NCBI GenBank assembly: GCA_028819215.1
Contig: JAPPMG010000009.1
Span: 9,331-73,330, forward strand
Length of the DNA: 64,000 bases
Direction of reading: 5' to 3'
Origin: Bryobacterales bacterium
GTDB lineage: Bacteria > Acidobacteriota > Terriglobia > Bryobacterales > UBA6623
The notes below the pieces were generated by a model. That model was not told where the DNA came from and ran no database searches. It was given only the letters and a program-made list of their open reading frames with translations. This document shows positions 16,872-25,775 of this stretch, piece after piece. The translations under genes were made by a program, and so were the position numbers. Within the stretch, counting starts at the first letter, position 1. Every line of letters starts with the position of its first letter.

Positions 16872-18407
16872 ATGGTTTCATTGTCGGACGAACCCAAGCG
16901 TGTACGAAATCCGACCGGCCGAGTGTATCTGGTGGGTGCCGGGCCGGGCGATCCAGACCTGCTCACGCTTCGCGCCCATGAGCTTCTGCGGGCAGCCGAC
17001 TTGGTCCTATACGACAACCTCGCGTCGCCCGAGGTGCTTGCACACGCCTCTCCGTCGGCGCAGCGCCGCTACGTGGGCAAGAAGCGTGCCGAGCACGCCT
17101 GTACCCAAGCCGAGATCAACGGCTTGATGGTCGCCGCCGCTCGCGACGGCAAGGTCGTGGTTCGGCTCAAGGGCGGCGATCCGTATGTGTTCGGCCGGGG
17201 CGGGGAAGAGGCCCTCGGCCTGGCACGCGCCGGAATTCCGTTCGAAGTCGTTCCCGGTGTCACTTCTGCGCTCGGAGCGGCGGCGTACGCCGGCATTCCG
17301 CTGACGCACCGGGACCACACGCAGGCTGTCACGCTGGTCACGGGGCACGACGTCGACCAGATCGACTGGCCGTCTCTGGCGGGCAGACAGACGCTCGTGG
17401 TCTTCATGGGCCTGACGTCCATGCCGGCCATCGCCAAGCGGCTGGTTGGTGGCGGGATGCCGCCGGACACGCCGGCCGCCGCGATCCGCTGGGTAACGCG
17501 CGGAGACCAGAGAGTGGTGACGGCCCCGATCGCCGACCTGCCGCTGGCGATCGAGCGGGAGGGCTTGCGCCCGCCCGCACTCGTGGTCATTGGCGACATC
17601 GTTGGCCTGCGCGACGAAATCGACTGGTTCGACAGACTGCCGCTCCGAGGCCAGTCGGTGGTCGTCACCAGAGCTGCCTCGCAGGCTGCGTCTTTCTGCG
17701 GCGTGTTGCGCCGACTAGGAGCGCGGGTGATTTCGATCCCTGCGATCGCCTTCGAGCCGCCATCTAGCTGGGCTTCGGCCGACGCTGCAATCGAGGGGCT
17801 TGCACGCTACGACTGGGCGATTTTCACCAGCGTCAATGGTGTCAATCACTTCGTGGAGCGCCTGGACGCAAGCGCGCGGGATGTCCGCCACTTGCCGAAG
17901 AAGATCGCTGCGATCGGCTCGGCCACGGCCGAGCGGTTGCGGGAGTTGCATCTCAAAGTCGAGCTCGTGCCGGATCAATTCGTAGCGGAGGCCTTGGCGG
18001 AAGCGTTTCTCGAACGCGACATGAGCGGCAGCCGCGTGCTCCTGCCCCGGGCCGAGGAGGCTCGCAGCCTCCTGCCCGAGCAGCTGGCTGAGATGGGGGC
18101 GGAGATCGATGTGGTTCCCGTGTACCGCACGGTTGTTCCTGAGGCCTCGCGCCAATCGGCTGAGCGCGCCTGGTCAGTGGATCCCGTGCCGGACTGGGTC
18201 ACGCTGACAAGCTCTTCGACGGCTCGAACGCTGGCGCAGATGGTGCCGCTGGATCGCCTGAAACGTTCCAAGCTGGCCTCCATCGGGCCGGTCACATCGG
18301 CCACTGTCCGGGAACTCGGCCTGCCGATCGCCGTCGAGGCGCGACGATTCACGACTGACGGCTTGGCCGAGGCGCTGTGCATCGCAGTCGCCGGCGCGAT
18401 ACGGTGA
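16872..18407 (+). CDS. Fused uroporphyrinogen-III methyltransferase / uroporphyrinogen-III synthase (CobA-HemD)
   Basis: A 511-residue fusion. Residues 17-260 are a SUMT domain: VYLVGAGPGDPDLLTLRA (SAM-binding GxGxGD), RLKGGDPYVFGRGGEE, VVPGVTSA and PLTHRD. The second half, from SVVVTRAASQAASF, is a HemD domain with IFTSVNGVNHFVE, AIGSATAERL, LLPRAEEARSLLP and the C-terminal LTSSSTARTL. HemD closes hydroxymethylbilane to uroporphyrinogen III and CobA methylates it twice to precorrin-2, the branch towards siroheme and B12. This fits the B12 users in the window (MetH, CarH-like regulator). The ATG at 16872 has GGAAGG about 9 nt before it. Confidence 0.92.
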   Translation: MVSLSDEPKRVRNPTGRVYLVGAGPGDPDLLTLRAHELLRAADLVLYDNLASPEVLAHASPSAQRRYVGKKRAEHACTQAEINGLMVAAARDGKVVVRLKGGDPYVFGRGGEEALGLARAGIPFEVVPGVTSALGAAAYAGIPLTHRDHTQAVTLVTGHDVDQIDWPSLAGRQTLVVFMGLTSMPAIAKRLVGGGMPPDTPAAAIRWVTRGDQRVVTAPIADLPLAIEREGLRPPALVVIGDIVGLRDEIDWFDRLPLRGQSVVVTRAASQAASFCGVLRRLGARVISIPAIAFEPPSSWASADAAIEGLARYDWAIFTSVNGVNHFVERLDASARDVRHLPKKIAAIGSATAERLRELHLKVELVPDQFVAEALAEAFLERDMSGSRVLLPRAEEARSLLPEQLAEMGAEIDVVPVYRTVVPEASRQSAERAWSVDPVPDWVTLTSSSTARTLAQMVPLDRLKRSKLASIGPVTSATVRELGLPIAVEARRFTTDGLAEALCIAVAGAIR

Positions 18408-18425
18408 TAATATGCGTAGGTCGCC

Positions 18426-18953
18426 ATGAGGTACGTGCAGGCAGGCGAGCAGCAGCTGGTGGTGCTTGAGCCGGAACACGACACGCTCCGGCAACTCGTG
18501 CAGCAAGCCGGCTTCACCGCCAATATCACCAAAGAGGCGCGTCGCGTGACGATCGAAGTCAGCGCCCTCGAGCCATCAGGCCCGCTGCTGTTGTTCGATG
18601 CAGGCGATCCGGCGAACCTAGGATGGTTCTCGCGCTGCCAGTTCTATGTCGATTCCTTATCGGGCGTGGTATTGCAGACGCCTCTGGTCATTTCCAATTG
18701 CCATAGCGGCAACGAGGTAGACCGCGAGCGCTTGCGCATTTCAATGGCCACCGAGGTGCCGGCCGGATTCAGGCTGGCCGGCAAGAAAAGCCTGAGCGAG
18801 CAGGTGGTTTACGCGTTGCTGTTCAACCTGCTGACAGCCCTGCGGGACACGGGCGTTGCGCTTTGCGGCAACGCGGGCCTGCAGCCGCTCGCGGGAGCGG
18901 CCCGCCGCGCGCGGCCGGCGAAGGATCGGGCTACCAGGGCCACCAAGCGCTAA
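18426..18953 (+). CDS. Unknown conserved-looking protein, 175 residues
   Basis: I do not recognise the family. The protein begins MRYVQAGEQQLVVLEPEH and has a central FDAGDPANLGWFSRCQFYVD, then VISNCHSGNEVDRERLRI and a mainly helical C-terminal half (SEQVVYALLFNLLTALRD) with an Ala/Arg-rich tail. There is no signal peptide or membrane segment. Base composition matches its neighbours, and the start is 18 nt after cobA-hemD, so the two may be co-transcribed. The sequence GATAATAT lies 13-18 nt before the ATG and could instead be a promoter of its own. The last 20 codons overlap a sulfatase-like remnant on the other strand. Confidence 0.6.
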   Translation: MRYVQAGEQQLVVLEPEHDTLRQLVQQAGFTANITKEARRVTIEVSALEPSGPLLLFDAGDPANLGWFSRCQFYVDSLSGVVLQTPLVISNCHSGNEVDRERLRISMATEVPAGFRLAGKKSLSEQVVYALLFNLLTALRDTGVALCGNAGLQPLAGAARRARPAKDRATRATKR

Positions 18954-19107
18954 GCCGCCGCTCCAGCGTTCTGCGGGTCTCGGCGGGTTCGCTCGCGCCA
19001 GCCAGGTTTGCTCGCTTGCGCGGGCGGGCATCGGCCAGCCGGTACAGCACTGGTGGTTCGGTTTCGTTCTGGATGTACTTCCACTCGCGCGCAGCGACGG
19101 GACTAAA
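18931..19107 (-). pseudogene. C-terminal fragment of a sulfatase-like gene
   Basis: Read on the minus strand, this stretch gives FSPVAAREWKYIQNET, then VLYRLADARPRKRANLAG and LERRLSAWWPW before a TAG at 18931-18933. WKYI...LY.L.D.....NLA is the usual C-terminal text of formylglycine-dependent sulfatases. An in-frame TAG sits at 19108, just upstream, and HTMYSIESD continues beyond it, so the reading frame can be followed a little further but no catalytic C-x-P/S-x-R core is present. I interpret it as a degraded tail of a lost gene. It overlaps the 3' end of the unknown gene on the plus strand. Confidence 0.45.
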
Positions 19108-19228
19108 CTAGGCGTCACTTTCGATCGAGTACATCGTATGGGAGAAATTCTGATCGCAAACTGGCTGGATAAACAAGATTGAGGTCAGTTCAGGGTTGTG
19201 TAGTGAATTTGTAGCAATTCGTAAACTA

Positions 19229-19256
19229 TTGAATTCGTCGGCCGCAGCAATATCAT
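19229..19256 (+). promoter_or_regulatory. Possible promoter of the Asp-rich secreted protein gene
   Basis: TTGAAT at 19229-19234 and TATCAT at 19251-19256 are separated by 16 bp inside an unusually AT-rich 19190-19320 stretch that precedes the gene at 19359. This is a weak sigma70-type match by eye. Confidence 0.3.
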
Positions 19257-19358
19257 TTAGAATTTACACCAGAGTCTGTACGCTGGATCGCTGCACTGCA
19301 TTGCTTTGTGGTGGCAGATTACAGTAACAGGTTCCTCGCGAAATCAGGGAGAACTACG

Positions 19359-19766
19359 ATGCGAGAATCACCAATTGCCTTACCGACGTTGACACTAGTA
19401 GTGCTATGCCTGCTACCGGTGCGAGCTCAGGCGCAGGCGAACTGCCCGGGACTCGACGACTGCAGATTCGACAAGATTGCGGTTGTCCGATGCCAAACAG
19501 ATTCGAACGGCGCCATCACGGTACGCAACTCCAGCGTTACGAGCGCCACCGGCGTAACCGTCCAACGTGGTGCCCGGTGTGCGGGAACGGTCTCTGCGTT
19601 GCTGCAGAGCGGCCTGAGGCTGGCCTCTAGGCCAACCGTCACGCCCAGTTCTACCGATTCTGAGGTGAGCTTCAATTTCGTCTTCGCGACCGGTAGCGAT
19701 GACGATGGGCTCTATGTCGACGACGATGACGACGATCGGGACGATCAGGACGATGACGACGATTGA
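19359..19766 (+). CDS. Secreted protein with poly-aspartate C-terminus
   Basis: A 135-residue protein with a clear signal peptide (MRESPIALPTLTLVVLCLLP, cleavage after AQAQA). The mature part starts NCPGLDDCRFD and contains four cysteines, a Ser/Thr-rich middle (ITVRNSSVTSATG), and a tail of almost only Asp from about residue 115 (DDDGLYVDDDDDDRDDQ and further Asp). Such a tail could bind calcium or other divalent cations, or act as an acidic linker, but I know of no characterised relative. The ATG at 19359 follows GGGAG by about 8 nt; an upstream in-frame start is less likely. Local sequence is AT-richer than the genome average, hinting at an acquired or weakly selected gene. Confidence 0.6.
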   Translation: MRESPIALPTLTLVVLCLLPVRAQAQANCPGLDDCRFDKIAVVRCQTDSNGAITVRNSSVTSATGVTVQRGARCAGTVSALLQSGLRLASRPTVTPSSTDSEVSFNFVFATGSDDDGLYVDDDDDDRDDQDDDDD

Positions 19767-20934
19767 TTGCTGGTTGACATCCGAATCAGGCCCGCTCCTC
19801 GGTGAGCCTCGAGGAATGCCGTTCGGGCAGTCGCTTCCATCGGCAGCGAAATACGAATTCGCCGAATGCTGCTGGCCTTCGCGCAGACGGGCATTCCCGC
19901 TCGACGAGCAGCCGCGGAACATCGCAACGAGGACACTCCAAGTCTCTTGGAGGTGTAGTAGACGGATGGGCAGTCCCTAGCGAAGCCGTGTCCTTCGGGA
20001 CGCGAGTTGGCTCACGCACTTGGTCTCGCGTCTGGCGTGGATCGGTTCTGGAGCGGTCACTGGCCAAGGCTCCCGTGCCGTTTCTCTGCGCGAGCGGCGC
20101 TGGATCGGAAAAGGCCCCGGTGTTCTCGCGTTCCGGGTGCCGTTCGATTGAGATCGGCGTAGATTGTCCGGTCGAACTTCTGGTGAGTCGCTCCACCGCC
20201 GAGAGACCTGGGTCGGTAACGCAGGCCGACTGCGTCTGGTGCGCAATTGCGGATTGCTCTGCAGCACGCGAGAATCGTACAAGCGAGCCTCTCGCCAAAG
20301 GGTCGCGATGCAATCCCTCAAGATTCTCTGTTCGCACCGAAGCGGGTGAATGGCATCGAGATTCAAACGTGCATTTCGTGACGAATCGAGAAGGAATTAA
20401 TCGATCCACAGGCAAGATTCTTGCAAATCAAATGCAACTTCACTCGTTCTGCCCAATCAAACTCTGTGCGCATTCTAGTTGCTCAAGAGCGCGGAGATTC
20501 ATTCTGAATCGAGGTGCAATTGAATTTCATGATCTGGAATAGTTCTCAATATTTCGCGGATCATCGATGCAATTGACTGCCTCGATCCCAATCCGCCTGA
20601 GTCAGAAGTCCATCCATTGGGCCAAAGCCGACCTTCGGAACTTTCTAGCTGGGTCTTGTGCCGTTCTGCAACAACATGGTCTCTGGCACAAGCGTAGTAT
20701 CGTCATGTTGGACCAGTGTCGACTACCACTGAGGCCAACTGTTGCTGGCCGAAATGAATCAGTGCCGGCGACCAGCGAAGCCGCTAGGCGAGCGGAGGCA
20801 TCGTGCCGAGCCTGGCTCGAGATCCCTGCACTTTGGTGGACGCGAGACTTCTTTGGTCCATCGATACGGCTGCCGCAACTCTTTCGCATAATGAAACTTG
20901 ACGCGGCGCGGCCTCTCGCTGCCCGACCCGCCCG
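19767..20934. other. About 1.2 kb with no recognisable gene
   Basis: Open frames exist on both strands but none has family motifs, a good start site or consistent codon use. Composition shifts from GC-rich (to about 20330) to AT-richer (20340-20580). A short perfect stem CTCCAAG-TCT-CTTGGAG lies at 19936-19952. I see no tRNA, riboswitch box or repeat array. The end of the stretch is the leader of metH. Confidence 0.5.
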
Positions 20935-23900
20935 ATGCAGTCCCGCTTCGATCGCATAGGCCAGCTCAACGAGTGCTTGGCAGAGCGCATCCTCGTGCTT
21001 GACGGGGCTATGGGCACCCAGCTCCAGGAAGCGAAGCTCACAGCCGAAGACTTTGGCGGTACCGCCCTAGAGGGCTGCAACGAGAACCTCGTGCTCACCC
21101 GGCCCGACGTCGTGCGCAAGATCCACAGCGATTATTGCGACGCCGGCGCGGACATCATCGAGACCAACACGTTCGGCGCGATGGATATCGTGCTGGCCGA
21201 GTACGGGCTCCAAGACGAGGTTGCTCGCATCAATGCGGAGGCCGGCCGCCTGGCTCGGGAAGCGGCCGATGCTTGTTCTACACGTGGCAAGCCGCGCTTT
21301 GTTGCCGGCGCCATGGGACCTTCGACCAAGTCGATCACCGTGACGGGCGGAGTGACGTTTGCCGAACTCGTATCTGCCTACCGCGACCAGTCCTTCGCGC
21401 TGGCCGAATATGTGGACCTACTCATCCTCGAGACCTGCCAAGACACTCGCAATGTCAAGGCCGCGCTGATCGGCATCGGACAGGCGTTGCGCAAGTACGG
21501 CCTGAGAATTCCGGTGATCGTTTCGGGCACCATCGAGCCCATGGGCTCGATGCTGGCCGGCCAGAGCGCCGAGGCCTTGGTCGTGTCGCTGGAGTATGCG
21601 GAGCCGCTCGGCGTTGGCCTGAACTGCGCCACAGGTCCGGAATACATGACGGACCACATCCGAACGATCCACGAGACTGCGACTCCGCTCGTGTCGTGCT
21701 ACCCCAATGCGGGTCTGCCCGACGAGGACGGGCTGTACGGCGAGACACCCGATTCGCTGGCTTCTACGTTAGAGCGCTTCACGCGGAACGGCTGGCTGAA
21801 CATCGTCGGCGGCTGCTGCGGCACGACTCCCGCGCATATCCGCTCAATTGCGCAGATGGCGCAGGGACATGCCCCGCGCCGCCACAGGCCCACCCGGAGC
21901 ACGAAGTTCACCGGCATTGACGTGGTGGAAGCGTGCGAGGACAACCGCCCCCTGCTGGTGGGCGAGCGAACCAACATCGTAGGATCGCGCCGCTTCAAGC
22001 GGCTCATATCCGAAGAGCGCTTCGAACAGGCCTCCGAGATCGCGCGTGCGCAAGTGCGCGGAGGGGCCCAAATCATCGATGTGAACCTCGAGAATCCCGA
22101 CCGCGACGAGCTGTCTGACATCGATTCCTTCTACGGGCTCCTGATCAAGAAGATCAAGGCTCCGATCATGATCGACAGCACCAATCCGGCCGCTGTCGAA
22201 CGCGCGCTGACGTATTGCCAAGGCAAGGCTGTCGTGAATTCGATCAACTTCGAGAACGGGGAAGAGCGCTTCGATCAGGTCGTGCCCCTGCTCCGCCGCT
22301 ACGGCGCGGCCGTGGTCGTCGGCACGATTGACGAGGACCCCGAGCAGGCCCAGGCGATCACGCGCGAGCGCAAGCTGGCCATCGTCGAGCGTGCCCACCG
22401 CCTGCTCACCGGCAAGTGGCAGCTTGCTGAAGAGGATCTGGTATTCGATCCGCTGGTGTTCCCGTGCGGGACGGGCGATGCGAACTACATCGGCAGCGCG
22501 GTGGAGACTATCGAGTCCCTGCGGCTGATCAAGTCCAAGCTGCCAAGCGTCAAAACGCTGCTCGGGGTGAGCAACGTCAGCTTCGGCCTGCCTCCGGCGG
22601 CCCGCGAAGTGGTCAACGCCGTGTTCCTGCACCATGCCACGAAGGCAGGGCTCGACCTAGCGATCGTGAATACGGAGAAGCTGCGCCGCTTTGCCTCGAT
22701 CACTCCGGACGAGCTGCAACTGGCCGATGGGCTGTTGCGCAACCTGCCGTGCGATGGTGTCGACGCACCGGAGGATTACAGGCTTCAGACTGCGGAGCAA
22801 AAGGCGGCCCTGAACCAGCTCCACATCGCGAGGGTCACGGAGCACTTCCGCGGTGCCGTCCAGGATCGAGGACCGAAGGTGCAGGACCTGCCGCTGGACG
22901 AACGGCTGGCGAGGTACATCGTTGAGGGCACCAAGGAAGGGCTTTTCCCCGACCTGGACCAAAAGCTCGCCGACAGCGTGCCTCCTCTCGAGATCGTCAA
23001 CGGACCGCTCATGGACGGCATGAAGCGAGTCGGTCGGCTGTTCAACGACAACGAGCTGATCGTGGCCGAAGTGCTGCAGTCCGCGGAAGCGATGAAGGCG
23101 GCCGTGGACCACCTTGAGCCGCACATGGAGAAGACCGCCGATGCCAACAAGGGCAAGGTTGTGCTGGCTACGGTCAAGGGCGATGTCCACGACATCGGCA
23201 AGAATTTGGTCGACATCATCCTCTCCAACAACGGCTACACCGTGCTGAACCTAGGCATCAAGGTGCCTCCGGAAGAACTGATCAAGGCGTGCCGGGAACA
23301 CCGACCCGACGCCATCGGCCTGTCCGGTCTGCTAGTGAAGAGCGCCCAGCAGATGGTGGTCACGGCCCAAGACCTGCGATCGGCTGGCGTGTGCATACCG
23401 CTGCTGGTGGGAGGTGCTGCGCTGAGCGCCAACTTCACGCGCAAGAGGATCGCTCCTTCCTACGGGGAACTGACGTGCTATGCCCAGGACGCCATGAGCG
23501 GACTGGCCTTGCTGGACCGAGCGCTGGACCCGGCGGCAAAAGCCGCCCTTGAGGCCGAGCACGCCCCTGTCCGAGACGATGCCACTCGCGACCAGCGAGA
23601 GACCGCTTCCGCGAAGGCCGTGCGCAGCTCGCGTGTGCGTCGGGACGTGCCGCCGCTGAAATGTCCTTACGACGCGCGCCGGCGCGAAGACATTCCCCAC
23701 CTACGCGAGCTGTGGCAGTACATCAATCCTGCCATGCTCTATTCGCGGCACCTTGGGTTCAAGGGCAACTTCAAGCAGGCTCTGGCCGACCGCGACGAGA
23801 AGGCGCTGGCGCTGCACACGGCAGTGGAGGACACCAAAGCCGAGGCCGAGCGTTACATGAAGGCGCGAGCCATCTGGCGCTTCTTGGACGCGCAATCCCA

Positions 23901-24441
23901 CGGAAACTCGATCCGGCTGTTTGAACCTGGCGGCGATGTGCTGCTCCACGAATTCTCGTTCCCGCGGCAGCGGCGCGCCGACGGTCTGAGCCTTGCGGAC
24001 TTCATCGCCCGCCCCAACGGCTACAGGGATTCTGTCGCCCTGTTTTGCGTGACCGCGGGAGAGGGCATCCGTGATCGATCCGAAACCTACCGCGACCGCG
24101 GGGAGTACTTCCGGTCGCACGCGATCCAAGCCTTGGCCATCGAAACGGCCGAGGCCTGCGCGGAATGGGTCCATCGGCGGATCCGGGAGGATTGGGGCTT
24201 CGCCGATCCGGCAGAGATGACCATGGAGGATCGGTTTCGCTCGAAGTACCGCGGCCGGCGCTACAGCTTCGGCTATCCCGCCTGTCCGAACCTAGAAGAC
24301 CAGCGGGGACTGTTCAAGCTGCTCGATCCGTCCGAGATCGGCGTGACATTGACAGATGGCGACATGATGGATCCGGAGGCCAGCGTCAGCGCCGTGGTCT
24401 TCCAGCACCCCGATTGCATCTACTTCGATGTGAAGTCCTAG
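20935..24441 (+). CDS. metH: Cobalamin-dependent methionine synthase
   Basis: An 1,168-residue enzyme with the full MetH modules: homocysteine-binding barrel (ILVLDGAMGTQLQ; zinc ligands C231 in GLNCATGPE and C294/C295 in GGCCGTT), folate barrel (GERTNIVGSRRFKRLI), cap plus B12 domain (GDVHDIGKNLVD, with H752 as lower cobalt ligand), and the C-terminal SAM reactivation domain (EDRFRSKYRGRRYSFGYPAC). It moves a methyl from methyltetrahydrofolate to homocysteine. Its length is near that of E. coli MetH (1,227). The ATG at 20935 lacks an obvious ribosome-binding site. No B12 riboswitch boxes are visible in the leader. It converges with the sialidase gene 27 bp away. Confidence 0.95.
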   Translation: MQSRFDRIGQLNECLAERILVLDGAMGTQLQEAKLTAEDFGGTALEGCNENLVLTRPDVVRKIHSDYCDAGADIIETNTFGAMDIVLAEYGLQDEVARINAEAGRLAREAADACSTRGKPRFVAGAMGPSTKSITVTGGVTFAELVSAYRDQSFALAEYVDLLILETCQDTRNVKAALIGIGQALRKYGLRIPVIVSGTIEPMGSMLAGQSAEALVVSLEYAEPLGVGLNCATGPEYMTDHIRTIHETATPLVSCYPNAGLPDEDGLYGETPDSLASTLERFTRNGWLNIVGGCCGTTPAHIRSIAQMAQGHAPRRHRPTRSTKFTGIDVVEACEDNRPLLVGERTNIVGSRRFKRLISEERFEQASEIARAQVRGGAQIIDVNLENPDRDELSDIDSFYGLLIKKIKAPIMIDSTNPAAVERALTYCQGKAVVNSINFENGEERFDQVVPLLRRYGAAVVVGTIDEDPEQAQAITRERKLAIVERAHRLLTGKWQLAEEDLVFDPLVFPCGTGDANYIGSAVETIESLRLIKSKLPSVKTLLGVSNVSFGLPPAAREVVNAVFLHHATKAGLDLAIVNTEKLRRFASITPDELQLADGLLRNLPCDGVDAPEDYRLQTAEQKAALNQLHIARVTEHFRGAVQDRGPKVQDLPLDERLARYIVEGTKEGLFPDLDQKLADSVPPLEIVNGPLMDGMKRVGRLFNDNELIVAEVLQSAEAMKAAVDHLEPHMEKTADANKGKVVLATVKGDVHDIGKNLVDIILSNNGYTVLNLGIKVPPEELIKACREHRPDAIGLSGLLVKSAQQMVVTAQDLRSAGVCIPLLVGGAALSANFTRKRIAPSYGELTCYAQDAMSGLALLDRALDPAAKAALEAEHAPVRDDATRDQRETASAKAVRSSRVRRDVPPLKCPYDARRREDIPHLRELWQYINPAMLYSRHLGFKGNFKQALADRDEKALALHTAVEDTKAEAERYMKARAIWRFLDAQSHGNSIRLFEPGGDVLLHEFSFPRQRRADGLSLADFIARPNGYRDSVALFCVTAGEGIRDRSETYRDRGEYFRSHAIQALAIETAEACAEWVHRRIREDWGFADPAEMTMEDRFRSKYRGRRYSFGYPACPNLEDQRGLFKLLDPSEIGVTLTDGDMMDPEASVSAVVFQHPDCIYFDVKS

Positions 24442-24468
24442 CCCGGCTGGCACCCTTGGCCGGACAGC

Positions 24469-25644
24469 TCAGGGGGCTGGCGGACTCCAGATCGTGGCGC
24501 CGATGTAGCGTTCCGGCCCACTTGCCTCATCGGTGAAGTAGTACACCGACACCACCTTGCCATCCGGCCGCTGGATCGAGCGCACGTACCCAATGTCGCG
24601 GCTGGCGCCGTCGTCGCGCAGCGTGATGTCCTCGCTCCAAGTCCTGCCGCGATCGCCTGAGAGTCGCGCCCGGATGCTATACGGCTCCGCGCGGTAGCCG
24701 TAGACCAGGCAGATCCGGCCGTCCTGCAATTGGATCATCGAGGGGGGATTGCCCACGCCGGTGTCGGAGACGGCTTCGCCGAGGTATTCCCAACTCGCGC
24801 CGTCATCGGCGGAGAGATACGCGCCGATCCACCGTCTCGTGTCGTCGCGCATGCGCACCGTGACCAATATCTCGGTGTCGGAGAGCCGCACCGAGGCCGG
24901 CATGATCGAGAAGCCCGCCTCCGGCTCAGGCCCGATCCAGCTCAGCAGGCTCCATGTCTTGCCGCCGTCCGTGGTGCGCACGCACAGGGGCCGCCCCTCC
25001 CTGCCGTCGGACTTGGCGGCGGTAATGAACAGCGTGCACTGGCTCTCGCTGTCGACGATGTAGTCGGTGCGCGGCGCGATGCCGGGCGAATCGAAGGCCG
25101 GCAGCCTGAACGGCCCGTCCCAGCTGCGGCCGCGGTCGTAGGAGTGAAAGATGCGTCCAACGCCCGCGTGGATGCTGTTGGTACGGACCGTCAGGGCGAA
25201 ATCCGGGTGCGTGAAGTCGATTCCGCCCTCGCTTTCACGGAGGTCGGGGATCGTGACACCCGGTCGCGTGACGCCGTGCAAGTACCCGCCTTCGGTCAGC
25301 AGGTGGCCTTTGGCGCCCGGATCCTCAAGCGTCCAGGTCTCTCCGCCATCCACGCTGCGCGCCAACATGGGAATTTCGGGCATTTCGCGGTCAATGTGGT
25401 GGCTGTCGCCGAGGTCCTTGTACCAACCCTTGCCAAAACCGACGAGGATCTCGTTCCCCCAACTCCAGATACCGTGGTTTGCAGGCCAGCCGCCGAACAT
25501 GCCCTGCTCGAAGTAGACCTTGACGTGGCGAGCCTCCGTCTCGGCGGGAGGGTCCGCTGCTGCCGGATCTGAAGCCGGCTGGCCCGAGCAGGCCGCCAGA
25601 GCGACTGCGACAAGCAGCGATATCACTGAGGTTTGTTGGATCAC
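24469..25644 (-). CDS. Exo-sialidase/BNR-repeat lipoprotein
   Basis: A 391-residue exported protein starting VIQQTSVISLLVAVALAACS; the lipobox LAAC predicts a lipoprotein. It contains five Asp-box (SxDxGxTW) turns: SVDGGETW, SYDRGRSW, TTDGGKTW, SADDGASW and SGDRGRTW, the hallmark of six-bladed sialidase propellers. The early GWPANHGIWSWGNEILVGF and the late SIQRPDGKVVSVYYF fit sialidase-like glycosidases of Acidobacteria and Planctomycetes. Substrate (sialic acid or another glycan) is uncertain because the arginine triad was not verified. The GTG at 25644 is chosen because AAGGAG precedes it by 7 nt. It is divergent from the tricorn-like protease gene. Confidence 0.85.
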   Translation of the reverse strand: MIQQTSVISLLVAVALAACSGQPASDPAAADPPAETEARHVKVYFEQGMFGGWPANHGIWSWGNEILVGFGKGWYKDLGDSHHIDREMPEIPMLARSVDGGETWTLEDPGAKGHLLTEGGYLHGVTRPGVTIPDLRESEGGIDFTHPDFALTVRTNSIHAGVGRIFHSYDRGRSWDGPFRLPAFDSPGIAPRTDYIVDSESQCTLFITAAKSDGREGRPLCVRTTDGGKTWSLLSWIGPEPEAGFSIMPASVRLSDTEILVTVRMRDDTRRWIGAYLSADDGASWEYLGEAVSDTGVGNPPSMIQLQDGRICLVYGYRAEPYSIRARLSGDRGRTWSEDITLRDDGASRDIGYVRSIQRPDGKVVSVYYFTDEASGPERYIGATIWSPPAP

Positions 25645-25761
25645 TTGATTCTCCTTGATCGCGGACGGGCGCGGCTCGCGCCAGCGGTGCCGCCGCGGGC
25701 ACCCGCTAGTGTATCCCACGGCTTCCACGCCGCGCTCGGAGAAGGGCCGCGCGCGGGCTGG

Positions 25762-25767
25762 TAAAAT
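25762..25767 (+). promoter_or_regulatory. Putative -10 box of a leaderless promoter (tricorn-like gene)
   Basis: TAAAAT ends 8 nt before the ATG at 25776 and no Shine-Dalgarno sequence is visible. Same arrangement as at 9919, 38078, 38278 and 47976. Confidence 0.4.
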
Positions 25768-25775
25768 CCCCATAC

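Noticed and set aside
19936..19952. Rho-independent terminator
   Set aside because: The stem is perfect but is not followed by a T run.
20340..20934. Cobalamin or SAH riboswitch before metH
   Set aside because: I could not find a B12 box or the paired conserved elements of a SAH riboswitch; a short palindrome near 20800 (CGAGCCTGGCTCG) is not enough.
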